From: Candidatus Poribacteria bacterium
GTDB taxonomy: Bacteria; Poribacteria; DTPJ01
Direction: 5' to 3'
NCBI GenBank assembly: GCA_011334435.1
Contig: DTPJ01000272.1
Location: forward strand, 1-10,603
Length of the DNA: 10,603 nucleotides
Position 1 is the stretch's first letter. Each line of letters opens with the position of its first letter. The position numbers and the translations under genes are program-made. This document shows, one piece after another, positions 1-6,308 of this stretch. Under the pieces are notes generated by a model. That model had not been told where the DNA came from. It ran no database searches and saw only the letters and a list, made by a program, of their open reading frames with translations.

Positions 1-555
1 GTCTTTTATTACAATTTCTGCTCTTTCGTGATAACCGCTTTGTGTCCCTATAACTATTGTTTCTGGATTTAACGTTTGTTTATTTCCTTCTATCCTTATA
101 CGAATGGAATTAGAGAATACCTCAGGCTCGGAAGTGATTAAGGCTTCTATTTTATATGTTCCGGGTTCTACTTGTTGAGAGTTGTTGTCCTTTTGATCCC
201 ATTTTATAACATAAGTTTTTCTCTCTCCGGGTTCTAGGAACATCGTCCATATTGCCTCAGTGAAAAAACGCCCTTCTGACCATCTCCAAACTTCCTTGCC
301 TTCTGGCATCTTTTTAACAATAAAGTCATAAGTTTGACCGCTTTTGAACAATAAGTCAATTAATTCATTTGACCTATTTTGTAAGACAACAGTCATTTCT
401 ACATCTTCGCCAACGTTATATACTTTTTTATTTGTTGTCAGTGTAGCTACAGTGTCTTCTATCACAGGTCCGATTATATCTCTAAAGCATCCTTGTATAA
501 AAATAGAAATGATTATAACGATTATAGCGATAGAAATTATTGATCTGATTTTCAT
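1..555 (-). CDS. Lipoprotein with BsuPI domain, 3' end outside window
   Basis: The gene reads leftward and is still open at base 1, so only the first 185 codons are visible. ATG at 555 follows a strong Shine-Dalgarno sequence (GAGGAGG, about 6 bases upstream). Residues 1-23 form a lipoprotein signal: K2 and R4, a long Ile-rich hydrophobic stretch, and Cys23 in IQGC. Residues about 40-155 resemble the BsuPI fold (intracellular proteinase inhibitor family): YNVGEDVEMTVVLQN, a YDF motif, an EVWRWSEGRFFTEAIW stretch, LEPGE and PGTYKIEA. The visible end (about 168-185, IGTQSGYHERAEIVIKD) resembles the start of PrcB-type C-terminal domains, but it is too short to be sure. I infer an outer-membrane or periplasmic lipoprotein. 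Whether it inhibits a protease is not shown, since BsuPI domains occur in many proteins of unknown role. It lies 223 bases downstream of the leftward operon and may have its own promoter. Confidence 0.8.
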   Translation of the reverse strand, partial: MKIRSIISIAIIVIIISIFIQGCFRDIIGPVIEDTVATLTTNKKVYNVGEDVEMTVVLQNRSNELIDLLFKSGQTYDFIVKKMPEGKEVWRWSEGRFFTEAIWTMFLEPGERKTYVIKWDQKDNNSQQVEPGTYKIEALITSEPEVFSNSIRIRIEGNKQTLNPETIVIGTQSGYHERAEIVIKD

Positions 556-778
556 AACTTCCTCCTCTTATAGTTAATGATAAGTTCGCTCAGAACAAAA
601 AATCTGAGCGAAACGAGGGGCTTATTTTGAAATAACTTTGTGTATATAACTATTATTTGAGTTATCTCGCAAATTGTATGCCAATTAAACTAATCACAAA
701 TACATTGAATTTATTGCTTATACGAAGACAAAATACATCAGAAATCTGATAATCATCTTAAAATTCTGAGATCTTTAA
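556..778. other. Intergenic region between two minus-strand lipoprotein genes
   Basis: This AT-rich spacer separates the lipoprotein ending at 779 from the BsuPI lipoprotein starting at 555. It holds the perfect hairpin at 585-612, a weak small palindrome at 737-750 (ATCAGA/TCTGAT, two bases apart) just after the upstream gene, and a weak minus-strand promoter candidate. That candidate has a -10 TACAAT at 678-673 and a TTGTGA box at 699-694, with a spacer of only 15 bases. No small ORF with a ribosome-binding site was found. The downstream gene could be transcribed from here or by read-through from the operon. Confidence 0.4.
585..612 (-). other. Perfect 10-bp stem, 8-base loop, in the 5' leader of the BsuPI lipoprotein gene
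   Basis: TTCGCTCAGA (585-594) is the exact reverse complement of TCTGAGCGAA (603-612), with the loop ACAAAAAA on the plus strand (U-rich in the minus-strand transcript). It ends about 17 bases upstream of the GAGGAGG ribosome-binding site of the gene starting at 555. No T-tract follows the stem on either strand, so it is not a standard intrinsic terminator. It could be an RNA stability or processing element, or a protein-binding site. Confidence 0.55.
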
Positions 779-1642
779 CTAATGCAAACTTGTCTGCACT
801 TTAATCGCCAATAAAAATCCCTGTGGAAAAGGTGTTTTTTGATCTCTATAAGCCTCAACTGCAACGACGTTTCGCCCTTTTCTTAAAAATGATGTAACTT
901 TATAGCTTTCAAGTTTTGGTAAATCCTCTTTTTCCTCTTCATCTAAACCAATCATTATCGGTTCTTTTACCTCGGCAACCCAGTTATCGTTAATGTATAT
1001 ATTAGTTTTGCAACCAGAGACTATTTCCAACGTTGCGGAGATGATATTAGCATCTATCTGAAACGTTTTTCTGAAATATACATTGCCAACTCTCGCTCCG
1101 ACAACGGGACTCCATATAGGTTTAGCGTTTGTGTCACTTATCAATACCCTCGCAGATGGTCTGTTATCAATTCCGCTTGCGATCTGGCAAGATTTCCAAT
1201 CACGTTGATTTGGCAAAACATATTCTGACCGCCAACCCTTTTCTGGTGTTGTATGTGTTATCCATGATTCATCAGTGGTAACTATAATAGGACGAGGATA
1301 TACTCTATCGCCCCTCTCCATTTTCAAACTTGACGTAATTAGACTAACTCTTGCTTTTGACATCTTATCGCCAACTTTTTCAACAGTGATCTCGCCTAAC
1401 TTTACAGGTTCATTTATCCCTTCTATTTTAGTCCTATATACTTCAAGCACTGTTCCTCTTGATAATCCGTCTTTTTTACAGAAATCTATCATAACTTCTG
1501 TCCTTTTGGCAAAGACATACAGGATATATCCCTTTGATTCTGTTGAAAGATCGGGTGAAGATACTTTGCCTCCGCATCCGCTTATAGTAAGGGAAAGGAT
1601 AAAAAAGGCTATAAGATTTTTATATTTTATAACCGACATCAC
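779..1642 (-). CDS. Two-domain lipoprotein: FlgT C-terminal-like domain plus beta-sandwich
   Basis: The 287-residue product has a clear lipoprotein signal peptide, ending ISGC with Cys23. Residues about 38-118 resemble the C-terminal domain of flagellar assembly protein FlgT, a small beta-barrel found in many envelope proteins: GLSRGTVLEVYR, LGEITVEKVGD, then MERGDRVYPRP. Residues about 123-284 look like a galactose-binding-type jelly roll: VYFRKTFQID, ATLEIVSGCKTNIYINDNWVAE, then FLRKGRNVVAVEA. Such domains occur in glycoside hydrolases and cell-surface proteins, but I see no catalytic domain. The first codon is GTG (1642) with ATG directly after it (1639). An AAGGA sequence lies 6 or 9 bases upstream, so either start is possible. 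The gene overlaps the end of the lyase gene by 20-23 bases, which suggests translational coupling in the same operon. The role is unknown; flagellar function is not implied. Confidence 0.8.
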   Translation of the reverse strand: MMSVIKYKNLIAFFILSLTISGCGGKVSSPDLSTESKGYILYVFAKRTEVMIDFCKKDGLSRGTVLEVYRTKIEGINEPVKLGEITVEKVGDKMSKARVSLITSSLKMERGDRVYPRPIIVTTDESWITHTTPEKGWRSEYVLPNQRDWKSCQIASGIDNRPSARVLISDTNAKPIWSPVVGARVGNVYFRKTFQIDANIISATLEIVSGCKTNIYINDNWVAEVKEPIMIGLDEEEKEDLPKLESYKVTSFLRKGRNVVAVEAYRDQKTPFPQGFLLAIKVQTSLH

Positions 1643-3245
1643 TGCAAATCCTTATCGTTTCTTGTGCTTTTTTGATAGCAGTCACCGCAAGTTCATCTGC
1701 ATAGCCGATATTATTTATCGGATCAGAATATTTTAATATCTCTTTTTTTGCCTCCTCTGGTATATTTTCGTCCTGCCTAAGCCGTTTTAAGAATTCCTCT
1801 TTTGATACATAGCTTCCATCGGGATTTATCATTATCGCTTGGATATGGCGATAGGCGTCGCCCTCAACTTGATAACGTTTCATAATCGTCTGAGCTGAAC
1901 CTCCGACAAGACCTGGATTATTTTTAAGGAATTGATTTATCTTATCCTCATTCAACTCATATAAATCTAATTCCTCCCTTATTCTGCCTAATGCGATGAA
2001 AAACTTAGCGAAGTCATCGCCAATATCACGCATAATTATTGATCTTCCCATATCGCCTTCATAAGGATAATCTATCAACGCCTTTGAAGTATATTCTAAT
2101 TGGACGATAAACTTTTCTAAAATCTTTTTAGCTCCCTCAATACGCCATGGATTATATTTGTTTGGCATAACAGAAGAACCTTTGACGCCAGCTTTCCGTT
2201 TCTTGCGAAACCATTGAAAACTTGTCCAACCCCAAAAATCATTACAAAATTTGATTATGTGTCTTGATATTGTGCAAACAGCGTCATATATCCGTTTATA
2301 TTCACCATAAAGATTAGCTTGTGTTGTCATCATATCAAGGTGAATACCTTTTCCAAGTGCAGATATGAACCTTTTATCATTTTCTATCCAATCTATATCA
2401 GGATAAGCTGATCTCAGATCGCTATGATTGCCAACTGCACCAAAAGTTTTAACAGGAAAGGACAATGTCGTATGTTCACCTTTATCGTTGAAAGGCAAAA
2501 ATGCTTGCCGTATGGCAGTGTCAATGGCAGAGACCGTGTTCATAATTTGCTTAGCAATGGTCGTTGGTTCTGCTGGTTGTCCATGAGTTAATCCCGCTGT
2601 AACATGATTATTAGCATTCGCATATTTTATGAGTTGTTCTTGGAACTTTATTATCTCAGGAATTAGATATTCAAAGAACAAGTCACGGTTTATCATCGCA
2701 AAGACAGGGGAATTGACATCCTCTGATGTCCTGCCGAAATGGAAACCGTCAAGGCTATTTTCTCGCTCTTTTCTTGTCTCTTCGTCTGTGATCTCAAAAA
2801 TATTCTGTTGGTCAACTATAAACTTTATCCAATCGGTTATTGCAGCGGTATCGTGGTCGGACTTGGCTTCTATGGCTTCTAACTGTGCTATTTGCTGATA
2901 AGTGAGATTATCTGTGATGCTACGCAAAGCGGATTTCATTTTATCTGTTAAAGGAAAAGGGATTATCTTTTTATCTTTATAAATTCCGTCGTAATTCACC
3001 ATCGTGTCTGCTAATGTGATAAAATATTCAACAATAACCCTTATCCTGTATTTATACCATGCCTTTAACGAGGTTAGCTCATCTAGGAATTTTATATATT
3101 TTCGGTATCTGCTTAAAGCGGGAAATGGTGATGATAGGCTTATAATCTCTTCTTGACTGACTTCTTTCTCTTCAAGTTTCATAATTTCTTCTGGATTAAT
3201 GCCAAGTCCGTCAAACATCGCCTTAATTTTATCAGACATTCTCAT
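1620..3245 (-). CDS. purB: Adenylosuccinate lyase-like protein (fumarase/aspartase superfamily)
   Basis: Adenylosuccinate lyase cleaves SAICAR to AICAR and adenylosuccinate to AMP, releasing fumarate each time, in cytosolic purine synthesis. The superfamily motifs appear in order: SDHDTAA (129-135), GRTSEDVNS (171-179), GLTHGQPAEPTT (218-229, candidate catalytic His221) and the signature GSSVMPNKYNP (356-366). The motifs are closest to the E. coli PurB type (THGQPATPST, GSSTMPHKVNP). At 541 residues it is longer than most PurB proteins (about 430-480). The extra length includes an N-terminal segment of about 60 residues. ATG at 3245 follows GGTGAT five bases upstream; a second ATG lies two codons in. 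It starts 39 bases after the nucleoside hydrolase gene and overlaps the next lipoprotein gene. An exact substrate other than adenylosuccinate cannot be excluded, because this superfamily contains several lyases. Confidence 0.82.
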   Translation of the reverse strand: MRMSDKIKAMFDGLGINPEEIMKLEEKEVSQEEIISLSSPFPALSRYRKYIKFLDELTSLKAWYKYRIRVIVEYFITLADTMVNYDGIYKDKKIIPFPLTDKMKSALRSITDNLTYQQIAQLEAIEAKSDHDTAAITDWIKFIVDQQNIFEITDEETRKERENSLDGFHFGRTSEDVNSPVFAMINRDLFFEYLIPEIIKFQEQLIKYANANNHVTAGLTHGQPAEPTTIAKQIMNTVSAIDTAIRQAFLPFNDKGEHTTLSFPVKTFGAVGNHSDLRSAYPDIDWIENDKRFISALGKGIHLDMMTTQANLYGEYKRIYDAVCTISRHIIKFCNDFWGWTSFQWFRKKRKAGVKGSSVMPNKYNPWRIEGAKKILEKFIVQLEYTSKALIDYPYEGDMGRSIIMRDIGDDFAKFFIALGRIREELDLYELNEDKINQFLKNNPGLVGGSAQTIMKRYQVEGDAYRHIQAIMINPDGSYVSKEEFLKRLRQDENIPEEAKKEILKYSDPINNIGYADELAVTAIKKAQETIRICSDVGYKI

Positions 3246-3284
3246 CTGTAATCACCCTACTTATGTTAGCCACTGGATTATATC

Positions 3285-4208
3285 TTATTTAGTTAATCGT
3301 TCAACGAGAAAATCCTCATAAGCGGATAAATCTCTCCATTCCATAGCACAATTTATTATCTTGGCATTTGGGTCTTCAACAGTAAAACCGTCATCGGTAA
3401 CTCTGATCCCAAGTTTTTCCATAACAAGCAGTTCATCAGAAAACGCAAGATATATAGCCACAGTATCAAATAAGACAGAGCTTTTATCGGGAGTGCCTTT
3501 TGCCCAAATATTATAGTTTTCTATAACTGCTTTTGTGACAGGGTCTTGACATTCACAAACTTTTTTATATTTTTCGCCTTTGAGGACTACTAAACCGCAG
3601 GTATCAAGTGGAGTGATAGTCATATCCCACTCCGCAGTGAATACTTTCTGGCAGTCTTTTGGATATGCTGCGACATTATATTCAGCAGAAACCTTGTCAC
3701 TGCCGTTATACCCTTTTCTAACACTGCCGTGCATACCGACAAATCTCGCTTTTTTTGCTATTTTAGGTTCTCGTTCAAGTGCATTGCTTATATTAGGCAC
3801 AGGACCTATGCAGATGAGCGTTATTGGTGTAGGGGAATTCATTATAGTATCTATTAATGCAGAAACGCCGTCTTTATATATTTTGCCCGGATAAGATGAC
3901 AGATCATAATCTTTAACCCAATCTGCCTGTCCGCCTTCGTCATCGCTTAAATGAAGTCCAATACCGATAGGGATGTCAGTTCTCTTTGCGATCTCTAACA
4001 TTTTCGCAACGATTTTTGCGCGATAGGTTGTATTGCCTGTATCCGTGACGACCATTTTAACGTCAAGCTCTGGTGATTTAAGCATCATCGCCAATGCCCA
4101 AGTATCGTCAATATCTCCGCCAATGTCAGTATCAAGAATGACAGGGATTTTTCCTTTTGGTTCTGATACCGCGGTTATCATTACAGAGATGATCATTGGG
4201 ATAAACAT
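3285..4208 (-). CDS. Nucleoside hydrolase family protein (IunH-like), possibly exported
   Basis: This family hydrolyses the N-glycosidic bond of ribonucleosides, giving ribose and a free base, using a calcium ion held by Asp residues. Here the metal motif is VILDTDIGGDIDDTWAL (23-39), a variant of the classical DxDPGxDD. The family's GPLTN motif appears as IGPVPNISNAL (134-144), and the AEFN motif as AEYNVAAYP (175-183). Near the C-terminus LFDTVAIYLAF (246-256) replaces the usual HDPLAVA: the Asp (248) is kept, but the preceding His of inosine/uridine hydrolases is Phe247, so substrate choice or leaving-group activation may differ. Residues 1-14 are hydrophobic and may form a signal peptide, although the n-region lacks a positive charge. 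ATG at 4208 follows AAGGAG about eight bases upstream. The gene lies 26 bases after the dehydrogenase and 39 before the PurB-like gene, in one likely operon. Confidence 0.85.
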   Translation of the reverse strand: MFIPMIISVMITAVSEPKGKIPVILDTDIGGDIDDTWALAMMLKSPELDVKMVVTDTGNTTYRAKIVAKMLEIAKRTDIPIGIGLHLSDDEGGQADWVKDYDLSSYPGKIYKDGVSALIDTIMNSPTPITLICIGPVPNISNALEREPKIAKKARFVGMHGSVRKGYNGSDKVSAEYNVAAYPKDCQKVFTAEWDMTITPLDTCGLVVLKGEKYKKVCECQDPVTKAVIENYNIWAKGTPDKSSVLFDTVAIYLAFSDELLVMEKLGIRVTDDGFTVEDPNAKIINCAMEWRDLSAYEDFLVERLTK

Positions 4209-4234
4209 AATTCAATCTCCTTATTTTAGCAGAA

Positions 4235-5206
4235 TTAAAACTTAACACCTAATTTTATGCTTTTCTCTGGATGAAGGTCCATTTCCTCATAGGCTTTTGC
4301 AGACTCTTCAAATGGCACAACTGGATAGACAATATCCTCACAATTAAACCGTCCTTCTGCAAGCCATTTCCAGCAAATATCGCATATCCTCTTAAAATCC
4401 CATCTGGGGTGATCTCTGTTGGGATCACTGCAAGCACGGGCAAAGACTATGTTCGGAATTGTAAGATGTGCGACCTTGCCAAAATCTAATCCGCCTTTAC
4501 ATTCCTTACTCCATGCGATATATGAGACAGTTCCTCCCCAAGCTAACCCTTCTAACGCTTGATCTAATGCGGAATAAACACCGCTTGTCTCCAACGCTAC
4601 ATCAACGCCTTTTCCTCCAGTAGCTTTCTTTAATTCTTCTCCTATATTTTGTGTTGTTGGGTCAAGTGCAAGGTCTGCACCTATCTTTAATGCAACTTCC
4701 CTTCTAATAGGGATCGGATCAACTGCTATAACACATTCAGCCCCTGACATTTTCAGCATTGGGACAGCCATTTGACCGATAGCACCAAGTCCAAATACAG
4801 CAGTGCGATCGCCGATCCTTACATGACCGTCACGAATGCCTGATAAAGCGAATTGTGCAGGATCAAAACAGACAGCTTCCTTCCAAGTCATACGATCATT
4901 CATACGATAGACATTCTCAGCGCGCCAAGTGTGTGTCTCTTTGAGATGACCATATCCTGCAACTCTATCACCAATAGAAAATTCCTCAACGCCTTTCCCA
5001 ATCTCTATTATTTTACCGACGCACATATTGCCAAGTCCCATTGGAAACCTTGCCCCACGTCCGCCATGATAGAGAGTTAATTCTGTGCCACGCTTCGGCG
5101 CTCCAAAATCAACCTTGACCCTAATATGACCATCTGGAACAGGTCCGTCTTCATAATCCCTTAATACTGGCTGTTGTGGTGCAATAGCAACTAACTCTTT
5201 TGGCAT
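4235..5206 (-). CDS. Medium-chain dehydrogenase/reductase lacking classical zinc ligands (BchC-like subgroup)
   Basis: This is an NAD(P)-dependent oxidoreductase of the alcohol dehydrogenase superfamily. The GroES-like part spans about residues 1-125 and the Rossmann domain about 130-290, with nucleotide motif VFGLGAIG (137-144) and Asp163 at the end of the second strand, which favours NAD over NADP. The usual CGxD zinc motif is replaced by APKRGTEL (36-43) and GHE by GNMCVG (59-64). The four-Cys structural zinc lobe is absent. A GTEL motif followed by Gly-rich sequence is typical of the subgroup containing bacteriochlorophyllide a dehydrogenase and threonine-dehydrogenase-like proteins of unknown substrate. 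An ATG at 5215 is in frame but sits directly on the AAGAAGG sequence. ATG at 5206 lies nine bases from AAGG and is the likelier start, giving 323 residues. It is probably the first gene of the leftward operon. The substrate is unknown; a sugar or polyol is a guess. Confidence 0.85.
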   Translation of the reverse strand: MPKELVAIAPQQPVLRDYEDGPVPDGHIRVKVDFGAPKRGTELTLYHGGRGARFPMGLGNMCVGKIIEIGKGVEEFSIGDRVAGYGHLKETHTWRAENVYRMNDRMTWKEAVCFDPAQFALSGIRDGHVRIGDRTAVFGLGAIGQMAVPMLKMSGAECVIAVDPIPIRREVALKIGADLALDPTTQNIGEELKKATGGKGVDVALETSGVYSALDQALEGLAWGGTVSYIAWSKECKGGLDFGKVAHLTIPNIVFARACSDPNRDHPRWDFKRICDICWKWLAEGRFNCEDIVYPVVPFEESAKAYEEMDLHPEKSIKLGVKF

Positions 5207-5304
5207 AGCTATCATCCTTCTTTATAAACGGTTAAAAACTCCAAGTGATTTAGCCTTTATAGTTAATAGTAGTTAGTAAATGATATACCCAAATTTCTAT
5301 AAAT

Positions 5305-5334
5305 ATTCTATCATAAATATCTGATGTTATGCAA
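5305..5334 (-). promoter_or_regulatory. Candidate sigma-70 promoter of the leftward operon
   Basis: On the minus strand, TTGCAT (5334-5329) is followed after 18 bases by TAGAAT (5310-5305), five of six matches to TATAAT. Transcription would start near 5298, giving a leader of about 90 bases before the dehydrogenase start at 5206. The surrounding region is very AT-rich, which raises the chance of a fortuitous match. Confidence 0.4.
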
Positions 5335-5401
5335 GCTGTATATCCTGATACATTTATTTTTTGTATTTAAATATCATTGTTTTTATGCTATACTTTATTC
5401 A

Positions 5402-5430
5402 TTGAGTTTTGTATTATAATATGCTATAAT
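5402..5430 (+). promoter_or_regulatory. Sigma-70-type promoter of the tRNA-Arg gene
   Basis: TTGAGT (5402-5407) is followed by a 17-base spacer and a perfect TATAAT (5425-5430). The expected start near 5437 would leave a leader of about 11 bases before the mature tRNA at 5448. A second TATAAT lies ten bases upstream (5415-5420) but has no good -35 box. This promoter may also supply the PHP gene 40 bases after the tRNA by read-through. Confidence 0.7.
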
Positions 5431-5447
5431 TTGGAAAGCAAAATCAT

Positions 5448-5521
5448 GCCCCTGTAGCTCAGAAGGATAGAGCGACTGCCTCCTAAGCCGTAGGCCGCGC
5501 GTTCGAATCGCGCCAGGGGCA
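5448..5521 (+). tRNA. tRNA-Arg (anticodon CCT)
   Basis: A complete cloverleaf can be drawn: acceptor stem GCCCCTG/CAGGGGC with seven perfect pairs; D stem GCTC/GAGC with G18G19 in the loop; anticodon loop CTCCTAA (5480-5486) with anticodon CCT; a five-base variable loop; T stem GCGCG/CGCGC with loop TTCGAAT; and discriminator A at 5521. It decodes AGG as arginine. The anticodon stem ACTGC/GCCGT has one mismatch in the middle, U29 opposite C41, where an A would normally pair. CCA is not encoded and must be added enzymatically. Five T bases follow directly (5522-5526). Confidence 0.95.
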
Positions 5522-5529
5522 TTTTTAAA

Positions 5530-5549
5530 AGGATATTATCCTAAGTTTT
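5530..5549 (+). terminator. Weak hairpin after the tRNA, upstream of the PHP gene
   Basis: AGGAT (5530-5534) pairs with ATCCT (5538-5542) around a three-base loop, and AAGTTTT follows. The stem is short and AT-rich. It could weakly end tRNA transcription or form a structure in the leader of the PHP gene, whose ATG is 12 bases after the T-run. Confidence 0.25.
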
Positions 5550-5561
5550 GAGAGCCTGCCT

Positions 5562-6209
5562 ATGATTGACCTTCATACACATTCTTTATTTAGCGATGGA
5601 GTTCTTTTACCTGCTGAGCTTGTTAGGCGTGCTGAACATAGAGGTTATAGTGTCATAGGGATAACTGATCATGTGGATCAGTCCAATCTTGATTTCGTTG
5701 TGCCACGAATAGCAGAAATAGCAGAAGCACTTAACAAAGTAATGAAAATTAAGGTAATACCCGGCGTTGAAATAACACATGTTCCACCTGTATATATAGC
5801 AGAATTAGCCATTAAGGCAAGAAGTCTCGGTGCAAAGATAGTCCTAGTGCATGGAGAGACAATAGTTGAGCCTGTCGCTTCGGAAACAGATCATTATGCG
5901 GTAAATGCTGACATAGATATATTGGCACATCCTGGACTTATCACACCTGACGATGTAAAAACCGCAGCACAACATGGCATTTATCTTGAAATATCATCTC
6001 GGAAAGGACATTCGCTAACTAATGGTCATGTTGCAAAATTAGCATTAGAAATGGGCGCAAAATTAGTGCTTGATACAGATTCACATGAGCCATCTGATCT
6101 CATTACGATTGAACATGCATCAGCGGTTATTAGAGGGGCAGGGCTAAATCCCGATTATGTTCAAATAATGTTTGGCAACTCAGATCAGATCATCCAAAAA
6201 ATAGCCTAA
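5562..6209 (+). CDS. PHP domain metal-dependent phosphoesterase
   Basis: The 215-residue protein is a stand-alone PHP (polymerase and histidinol phosphatase) domain. The metal ligands are all visible: HTHSLFSDG (5-13; His5, His7, Asp12), ITDHVD (34-39; His37), GVEITH (68-73; Glu70), LVHGE (95-99; His97), LAHPG (121-125; His123) and DTDSH (171-175; Asp173, His175). PHP enzymes use two or three divalent metals to hydrolyse phosphoesters. Known members act as histidinol phosphatase, nucleoside 3',5'-bisphosphate phosphatase or DNA polymerase proofreading domain. This size and motif set match small proteins often named histidinol-phosphatase-domain proteins, but no histidine genes lie nearby, so the substrate is open. 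The ATG at 5562 gives the canonical N-terminus directly at the first His motif. No good Shine-Dalgarno sequence precedes it, so translation may be weak. It lies 40 bases after the tRNA and may share its promoter. Confidence 0.9.
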   Translation: MIDLHTHSLFSDGVLLPAELVRRAEHRGYSVIGITDHVDQSNLDFVVPRIAEIAEALNKVMKIKVIPGVEITHVPPVYIAELAIKARSLGAKIVLVHGETIVEPVASETDHYAVNADIDILAHPGLITPDDVKTAAQHGIYLEISSRKGHSLTNGHVAKLALEMGAKLVLDTDSHEPSDLITIEHASAVIRGAGLNPDYVQIMFGNSDQIIQKIA

Positions 6210-6233
6210 ATAGATTAAAAAATTAAAGATTTG

Positions 6234-6269
6234 AAATTGATGAGTTATCATATTTAATCATCAATTTTT
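6234..6269 (+). terminator. Terminator-like AT-rich inverted repeat after the PHP gene
   Basis: AAATTGATGA (6234-6243) is the exact reverse complement of TCATCAATTT (6258-6267), with a 14-base loop and a run of five T (6265-6269). The stem is long but AT-rich, and its arms extend imperfectly outward. It probably separates the PHP gene from the protease gene, which starts 40 bases further on. Confidence 0.45.
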
Positions 6270-6308
6270 AATGTTAAATTTCAGTTTGCTTATCGGAGGA
6301 AAATAATT

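Noticed and set aside
344..577. Plus-strand open frame at the left edge
   Set aside because: It is antisense to the lipoprotein gene starting at 555, which has a strong ribosome-binding site, a lipobox and a BsuPI-like domain.
5389..5394. TATACT as an extra plus-strand -10 box upstream of the tRNA
   Set aside because: The nearest TTG-type -35 box (5361-5366) is 22 bases away, and a much better promoter lies just downstream.
5448..5521. tRNA-Arg as the attachment site of an integrated element containing the restriction-modification genes
   Set aside because: No second copy of the tRNA 3' end and no integrase gene are present in the window, and ordinary genes lie between the tRNA and the AT-rich unit.
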